Below are positions 58,649 through 63,713 of a stretch of DNA of 63,713 nt, in pieces; position 1 is the first letter of the stretch, and each line of letters begins with the position of its first letter. The translations under genes and the position numbers were made by a program. The notes beneath the pieces are model-generated. The model saw only the letters and a program-made list of their open reading frames with translations, did not search any database and was not told the DNA's origin. The stretch comes from an uncultured Clostridia bacterium (GTDB lineage Bacteria > Bacillota > Clostridia > UBA1212): positions 1 through 63,713 of the forward strand of contig CAMZBI010000011.1 in the NCBI GenBank assembly GCA_947304585.1, written 5' to 3'.

Positions 58649-61087
58649 TTATTTCGTAAAACTGTCGCAGCCTGCGAAAGAATCTTCTGCGGCCTCGTAA
58701 CCCGTTGCGAATTCAACGGTCACAAGTTTTGCGCAATGGTTGAATGCTCTCGGGCCCACCGAGGTCACTCCCTTGGCGGTGATCTTTTCAAGGGTGTTGC
58801 AGCCGCTGAATGCGAACTCTCCGAGAGACGTAATGCTGTCCGGAAGAACGATTTCTTTCAGCCGGTAAAGAGCCGCGAAGGAACCGCCTGCGATATCCTT
58901 GATGCCCTCGTCTCCGGTGATAACGTCCTTGTCGGAATATCCGTTGTATTTCAACAGGATGCCGTCGCCTGCGATCAGGAACTTCTCGTCCGAGTAATCG
59001 CGCCAATAGGTGTTTGTGAAAGCATAGGCGCCGATCTTTGAAACCGAAGCGGGTATTTCAACGTTTTCCAGCTTGAGGCAGTCGTAGAAGGCCATCTTGC
59101 CGATCGTCTCAACGCCGGCGGGGACAACTATATCCGTCAGATCTGCACAGCCGTAGAATGCATAGTCGCCAATGGACTTCAAAGAATCCGGCAACGCGAC
59201 TCTGACAAGGTTTTTGCACCCGTAGAATGCGCCGGGGCCAATGGATTCAACGCCCTCTTCGATTATGACCTCAAAGAGATTTTCGGCATAGTAGAACGCA
59301 TTCTCGCCAATTGTTTTAACGGATCCCGGTATCACCACGGAATAGATTGTCTTATCGTCATAGAATTTGCCGTCGGCTACCTTGTCGCCATCCAGCGTTA
59401 GAGTTACGGATTTTGCTCCGGCGTCTTTTGATTCTGCACCGTTTGCAAGTTTCAGAAGCACGCCGTCGCCAACGATCAGCATATTTGTCTCTTCTGTGCC
59501 GTTCCAGCCCTCAAACCAGGGTGTCCCGGCAAAGGCATCTGCACCTACTGTGTTCAGTTTTTTGCCAATTTTGATTTCTGTGCAGGATGTGCATCCCGAG
59601 AAGGCCTGCTTGCCGATGAAGAGCAGGTTGTCGCCAAGGATCACTTTCTCTATAAGAACGCATCCGCTGAAAGCGTTGTCGCCGATCTTGGTAAGTGTGG
59701 AGGGAGGAGCGATCCTGTTGCCCTGCTCTGCGTCATTGGCGGTATCCGAGGGTTTCTCAGTCTCTTCGGGAATCTCAGTGACCTCGGGAGCCTCTGTAGC
59801 GTCTGTGTTTCCGTCAGGAGCAGGAGTCTCTTCGGGTGCTGCCGTGTCCTTCGGAGCAGTCGTTTCTGTGGTCTTGCCGGAACTCTTCTTGGTTTCTGTG
59901 AGAAGAGTGAGCTTTGCGCAGTTTCTGAATGCGGAATCCCCTATTTCCACGGTTTTCCCTGCAAATTCCACTGTTTCAAGTTCGGCGCAGTCCGCAAAGG
60001 CTTCTTCCGGTATCACTGTAAGCGAGTTGGCAATTTTAACGTTCCTCAGAAGGCCGAAACCCTTGAAGGCGCCCTTTTCCATACGGATCACGGTGGCCGG
60101 TATTTCAAGTTCTGTCACCTGACCGCTCAGATGGGAGAGAGCTTCGGATCCGATGACTTTGACTCTTGTATCGAATTTAACTTTAGAGGAATCGTTTTCG
60201 GTTCCCTCCGGAAGAATTCCGGAATAGTAAACAAGAACGCCCTTGCCGATCAAAACGTATGCATCCGAAGCCTTGGCGGGATTCGCTGCAGCTGCCATTT
60301 TGTTCTCAAGCCAGGCTGTTCCGGCGAAGGCCTCTGTTCCAAGGGCTGCCACCGCAGTTGAGAAAGCTCCTGCATCCGTGTTCTTTTCATCTGTTCCAAA
60401 GGCTTTGCATCCGTAGAATGCGTAATCGCCAATGGATGCGCATGCCGGTGCGGTGACCTTGGTCAGTGATTCGCAGCCGTAGAAAGCGTAGTTCCCGATG
60501 GACGTTGCCGCCACAAGATTGATCTCCTGCAGAGACGTGCAGCCGCTGCAAATTCTGTCTTTGACTTCAACCATCGAAGAGGACAGCGTGACTTTTTCCA
60601 GCGACGAGCAGTTTTCGAAGCAACCCTTTCCCACGTTGGTCGCATTTGTTTTCATTTCGGCGGTCTTGAGCGCGGAGCAGTTTTTGAAGCAGAAATCGCC
60701 CACGGTCTTGACAAGTTTCGGAATGCTGACAGCTTCAAGAGAAGAGCAACCTTCAAAAGCATAATTTCCGATACCGGTGACTGTGTCTTTTATAACAATG
60801 CTTTTAACCGACGTGTTTCCGCGGAAAGCGTTGTCAGCGATGATTATCGTCCCGTCCGGGATCTCAACGGTCTCCTCGTCGCCAATGTACCTGACAAGAG
60901 TGACCGAGTCCATCACGAACTTGGATGCGTCATAATCCAGCTCTATATTCGGAAGGGGAGTCTCCTTGGTGTCAATGATTACGTTGGGCCTTGGAGTTAC
61001 CTCAGGTTCTTCCTCCTCCTGCTGGCAGGCGGCAAAACAGAGCAGCGCAGCCATAATGATCGCTAATATCAAAACCAGTCTCTTCAT
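58649..61087 (-). CDS. BspA-type leucine-rich-repeat lipoprotein
   Basis: 812 residues. A lipoprotein signal (LVLILAIIMAALLCFAAC, Cys near 20) is followed by many LRR_5-type units of about 23 residues, such as VTGIGNYAFEGCSSLEAVSIP and IGDYAFYGCADLTDIVVP. Units run in two blocks separated by a Thr/Pro/Glu-rich segment near residues 400-465 (TTAPKDTAAPEETPAPDG). Such BspA-like proteins are surface adhesins or host-interaction proteins in gut and oral anaerobes. A minus-strand promoter lies 56 bp upstream. Assignment by repeat pattern is firm; ligand unknown. Confidence 0.92.
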   Translation of the reverse strand: MKRLVLILAIIMAALLCFAACQQEEEEPEVTPRPNVIIDTKETPLPNIELDYDASKFVMDSVTLVRYIGDEETVEIPDGTIIIADNAFRGNTSVKSIVIKDTVTGIGNYAFEGCSSLEAVSIPKLVKTVGDFCFKNCSALKTAEMKTNATNVGKGCFENCSSLEKVTLSSSMVEVKDRICSGCTSLQEINLVAATSIGNYAFYGCESLTKVTAPACASIGDYAFYGCKAFGTDEKNTDAGAFSTAVAALGTEAFAGTAWLENKMAAAANPAKASDAYVLIGKGVLVYYSGILPEGTENDSSKVKFDTRVKVIGSEALSHLSGQVTELEIPATVIRMEKGAFKGFGLLRNVKIANSLTVIPEEAFADCAELETVEFAGKTVEIGDSAFRNCAKLTLLTETKKSSGKTTETTAPKDTAAPEETPAPDGNTDATEAPEVTEIPEETEKPSDTANDAEQGNRIAPPSTLTKIGDNAFSGCVLIEKVILGDNLLFIGKQAFSGCTSCTEIKIGKKLNTVGADAFAGTPWFEGWNGTEETNMLIVGDGVLLKLANGAESKDAGAKSVTLTLDGDKVADGKFYDDKTIYSVVIPGSVKTIGENAFYYAENLFEVIIEEGVESIGPGAFYGCKNLVRVALPDSLKSIGDYAFYGCADLTDIVVPAGVETIGKMAFYDCLKLENVEIPASVSKIGAYAFTNTYWRDYSDEKFLIAGDGILLKYNGYSDKDVITGDEGIKDIAGGSFAALYRLKEIVLPDSITSLGEFAFSGCNTLEKITAKGVTSVGPRAFNHCAKLVTVEFATGYEAAEDSFAGCDSFTK

Positions 61088-61142
61088 AAGACAAATTCCT
61101 CCGCTGAGCGCCTCATTGAGGTGTTCTCTTTTAATACAAGAT

Positions 61143-61171
61143 ATTTTACAATTTGCCGCAGCCTAAGTCAA
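61143..61171 (-). promoter_or_regulatory. Predicted promoter of LRR lipoprotein gene
   Basis: Minus-strand TTGACT (61166-61171), 17-bp spacer, TAAAAT (61143-61148). Confidence 0.6.
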
Positions 61172-61244
61172 GCCGCAACCAAAGCCTTTGACCGCCTCCG
61201 GTCAGGTTTTGAAGCCCGGATCAACGCCTGTCTAAAGCCTGCGT

Positions 61245-62915
61245 TCAGGTCCTCAAAGCCAGCTTTTCTATTGCCGAGTCTATGAGAGGTATCACGTCTT
61301 TTTTTCTGGACATGAGTCTGTCAAAACGTATGCATACGTCGTCAGGCTTCATCAGAAGCTCGCGCCTCACCTCGTCGGCAAGTTTTCCGGTGATCCACAT
61401 TTCTGTTCTTCTGCTTGAAAGCTCCGTGATCATAAGCGCAAGCAGATCGAAGCCGTCCTTTTCCGCGGCGTCGTTCATATAGTCGATAATCGACTGCTTT
61501 TCGTCCTTGATGTAGTTCATATTGAGAATGGTGATCTGGCTTATGCCGCAGTGATAGTCGTTGAAGGATACCCGTTTGAAGTCCTGGGCATAGATTTCCT
61601 TTGGTGTCTTGCCCTTGAATTCAGAGCCCGCAGTGAACATCTTAGCTGCAAACTCCTCAATATTGATCCCGCAGATCTGGGCAAGTCTTTCAGCTGTTCT
61701 CCTGTCGGTATCCGTGCAGGTGGGCGACTGGAACTGGAGTGTGTCGGAAATGATCGCGGCGCAGAGTATCCCGGCTATCTGAGGCGAAGGTCTTCTGCCC
61801 TGCTCCGTGTACATGTTGGAGATGATGGTGGCGGTGCTCCCAAGCGGTTCGTTTTTGAAAAGAATTGGCGACGTGGTGGTCAGGTCTCCAATCTTGTGGT
61901 GGTCGATGATCTCAAGTATCTCGGCCTCTTCTATGCCTGCGCAAGTCTGGGCCTTTTCGTTGTGATCCACAAGAATAACCTTCTTTTTGCGCTGTGAGAT
62001 CAGGTGGAACCGGGAAATGAATCCGCACACTTTGCCCTCACCGTCCAGCACCGGGTAGCTTCTGTATCTGTTCTTGCCCATCTGATCCTTGATGTTCTCA
62101 ACGAAATCGTCGATCCTGAAGCACACTATCGGCGATTTTTCCGTCTGCCGCTTCATTATGGACCCCACCGGAATGCTCTGGTTTATGAGACGTACCGTTG
62201 TGTAAGTGTCAAGGGGCGTTGTGATAAGGAGTACGCCTTCCCGTTCGGCGGAAGTTCTGACGTTTTCCGTCGGCTCGTGACCGCAAGTGATAATAATGCA
62301 GCCGGCGCCGTCCGCTATGGCAGCAAGCTGTATATCCTCCCTGTCGCCGGAGATCACGATGTCTCCCTTCTCCACGTATTCCTTCAGTGCGCCGGGCTGT
62401 CCGGCAGCCACTATGATCTTTCCGTTACAGTTTGTCCAGTTTCCTGCCTCAGTTATGACCGTACCATTGATGGTCTCCGTAATATTGGTCACGGAGGTGT
62501 TGTAGGCGGTCAGCGCACTGTAGTTGAATGCGTCCATGAACTTTTTGGTTATGTCGGAAAGGGATATGATGCCTATAAGTTTTTCGTTGTCGTCCACCAC
62601 CGGAAGGGTCTTCATTTCCGACCGGTCCATGATATTCCAGACCTTCTGGATGGTGGTGTCCGGTGAGACTTTTTCCTGAACGTCTATTTTGAGATCGCCT
62701 ACCTGGGTCTTGACCGTATCAAGAAGAGGCGGCACCGGAAGTCCGAAATAATCGAGAATAAAGGCGGTTTCCTTGTTTATCTCGCCAAGTCTTCTGGCCA
62801 CCGCCGGTCTTCCCAATCTGGTTTGAAGATCCGCATAGGCTATGCTCGAGCATATCGAATCCGTATCCGGATGTCTGTGACCGAAAATATAAATCATATC
62901 ATTGTCCATATCCAA
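61245..62915 (-). CDS. Manganese-dependent inorganic pyrophosphatase with CBS and DRTGG domains
   Basis: 556 residues. The DHH-type catalytic domain is split: YIFGHRHPDTDSICSSIAYA at the start, and LVDHNEKAQ plus EIIDHHKIGDL in the second half, with a C-terminal DHHA2 region. Between them lie CBS motif 1 (about 70-120), a DRTGG domain (about 125-240) and CBS motif 2 (about 245-305). This is the family II CBS-PPase layout, in which adenine nucleotides and diadenosine polyphosphates regulate PPi hydrolysis. It pulls biosynthetic reactions forward. Starts are close together (MDMDNDM); the first has GGAGGAC. Confidence 0.92.
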   Translation of the reverse strand: MDMDNDMIYIFGHRHPDTDSICSSIAYADLQTRLGRPAVARRLGEINKETAFILDYFGLPVPPLLDTVKTQVGDLKIDVQEKVSPDTTIQKVWNIMDRSEMKTLPVVDDNEKLIGIISLSDITKKFMDAFNYSALTAYNTSVTNITETINGTVITEAGNWTNCNGKIIVAAGQPGALKEYVEKGDIVISGDREDIQLAAIADGAGCIIITCGHEPTENVRTSAEREGVLLITTPLDTYTTVRLINQSIPVGSIMKRQTEKSPIVCFRIDDFVENIKDQMGKNRYRSYPVLDGEGKVCGFISRFHLISQRKKKVILVDHNEKAQTCAGIEEAEILEIIDHHKIGDLTTTSPILFKNEPLGSTATIISNMYTEQGRRPSPQIAGILCAAIISDTLQFQSPTCTDTDRRTAERLAQICGINIEEFAAKMFTAGSEFKGKTPKEIYAQDFKRVSFNDYHCGISQITILNMNYIKDEKQSIIDYMNDAAEKDGFDLLALMITELSSRRTEMWITGKLADEVRRELLMKPDDVCIRFDRLMSRKKDVIPLIDSAIEKLALRT

Positions 62916-62960
62916 GTCAGTCCTCCGCTCCGGTCAGCGCCGGCAAGTCTTTTTTACGCA

Positions 62961-62989
62961 TTTTTACGTTATATTACCGTATCCGTCAA
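62961..62989 (-). promoter_or_regulatory. Weak predicted promoter of pyrophosphatase gene
   Basis: Minus-strand TTGACG (62984-62989), 17-bp spacer, TAAAAA (62961-62966). Confidence 0.35.
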
Positions 62990-63008
62990 TGTTTTGCGGA
63001 CCGGAATA

Positions 63009-63713
63009 TTAAATAATTACGATCTCCGGTTCCAGCATGACGCCTTTCTTCTCAAAGACCGTCTCTCTTACCTTCTCAATCAGCGCCAATACGTCCGACG
63101 CCGTGGCTCCGCCCCTGTTTATGATAAACCCGGCGTGCTTTTCGGACACTTCTGCGCCTCCGACTTTCATTCCCTTGAGTCCGCATTCGTCGATCAGTCT
63201 GGATGCGTAGCCGTCCTTCGGTCTTTTAAAAGTGCTTCCCGCACTGCAGAACTCAAGAGGCTGGGAATTTCTTCGCCTCTCGCCAAGCTGCTCCATGGCT
63301 GAGACGATCTCCTCTTTGGGTTTAAAGCATTTTCCTTCGAAAACGGCCTCTATTACAACGGCTTCTTTTTTTTCGCAGAAAACACTGTGTCTGTGGTAAA
63401 AATCCGCATCTTTACAGTCTACCGTCTTTATTTCCCCGTTTTCAACGTATCTCGCAGACTTCATCACGTCTGCGACAGTAACTCCGTAGGCGCCTGCATT
63501 CATTCTTACAGCTCCGCCAACGCTTCCCGGTATGCCCGAGAGTTCCTCAAAACCCCCGATTCCCGAGTCTGCGGCTTTTCTTGCCAATGAGGCCAGCGAC
63601 AGTCCGGCGCCGGCTTTTATCTCAAGTCCTGTGACTTCGGCTCTTGCAAACCCCTTGCCGATCTTTATCACGACGCCTCTTACGCCTTCATCTCTCACCA
63701 AAAGATTCGTGCC
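63009..63713 (-). CDS. murB: UDP-N-acetylenolpyruvoylglucosamine reductase MurB (partial)
   Basis: 234 residues in the window; the N-terminus lies beyond the right edge. The frame enters with GTNLLVRDEGVRG, part of the FAD-binding domain. Further blocks are FEELSGIPGSVGGAVRMNAGAYG, the Firmicutes-type CSAGSTFKRPKDGYASRLIDECGLKG with the catalytic Ser, and the terminal Glu in LEPEIVII. It makes UDP-MurNAc for peptidoglycan. The missing part should be about 60-70 residues. Confidence 0.96.
   Translation of the reverse strand, partial: GTNLLVRDEGVRGVVIKIGKGFARAEVTGLEIKAGAGLSLASLARKAADSGIGGFEELSGIPGSVGGAVRMNAGAYGVTVADVMKSARYVENGEIKTVDCKDADFYHRHSVFCEKKEAVVIEAVFEGKCFKPKEEIVSAMEQLGERRRNSQPLEFCSAGSTFKRPKDGYASRLIDECGLKGMKVGGAEVSEKHAGFIINRGGATASDVLALIEKVRETVFEKKGVMLEPEIVII

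Noticed and set aside
58649..61087. Plus-strand ORFs antisense to the LRR lipoprotein
   Set aside because: Long opposite-strand frames arise from the biased codon use of the repeats; only the minus-strand frame has a signal peptide, lipobox and LRR motifs.

Overview
The window reads as a chromosomal segment of a low-to-medium GC Firmicute, most likely an anaerobic gut-type Clostridia. Support comes from canonical Bacillota gene blocks (yifB/comM-dprA-topA-trmFO; tig-clpP-clpX; feoA-feoA-feoB with a DtxR-type regulator; iscS-iscU under an Rrf2 regulator), zinc-type ribosomal proteins L28 and L31, GGAGG ribosome binding sites and TTGACA/TATAAT promoters. Almost all sequence is housekeeping. No rRNA, tRNA, CRISPR array, phage or intact transposase gene was seen.

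Layout. 1-6 kb (minus): the 5' part of a degenerate PP2C-like protein with a 63-bp tandem repeat, then thiI, a trmD-cysteine desulfurase fusion and pgi as one operon. 6-9 kb: a 231-bp MITE-like palindrome with an 8-bp target duplication, an array of small hairpins, a glycosidase-like gene and upp. 9-19 kb: clpP, a phosphodiester glycosidase, a PAP2 phosphatase, yigZ, prfC, a trigger-factor-like lipoprotein, an XRE-cupin-acyl-CoA synthetase fusion and a P-loop kinase. 19-29 kb (minus): proBA, amidase, trmFO, topA, dprA, yifB. 29-36 kb: dut/rpiB and the cysteine/Fe-S operon iscS-iscU-metY-cysK, with a divergent iscR-like gene and two operator-like palindromes. 36-41 kb: rplS, a DUF1385 gene and a prmC-recG fusion. 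41-48 kb (minus): rpmB, a carbohydrate-binding lipoprotein, metK, clpX, clpP, tig, rpmE. 48-51 kb: an AT-rich island with a secreted papain-like protease and a lipoprotein. 51-58 kb: glycosyltransferase, rsmI, tRNA1(Val)-methyltransferase-like gene, ferredoxin and the feo iron-uptake cluster with matching DtxR-type operators. 58-63.7 kb: the iron regulator, a BspA-type LRR lipoprotein, a CBS/DRTGG pyrophosphatase and truncated murB.

Three features stand out. First, unusual fusions: TrmD with a cysteine desulfurase beside thiI, PrmC with RecG, and an XRE-cupin regulator with an acyl-CoA synthetase. Second, a dispersed family of intergenic elements made of AGTGA/TCACT-rich arms and 13-16 bp hairpins, found at six places and twice touching or providing a stop codon. 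Third, the octamer CGCCAATG/CATTGGCG occurs about 25 times, mostly but not only at Ile-Gly codon pairs.

All calls are from reading sequence and motifs; no database search was possible. Promoters and terminators are pattern matches.
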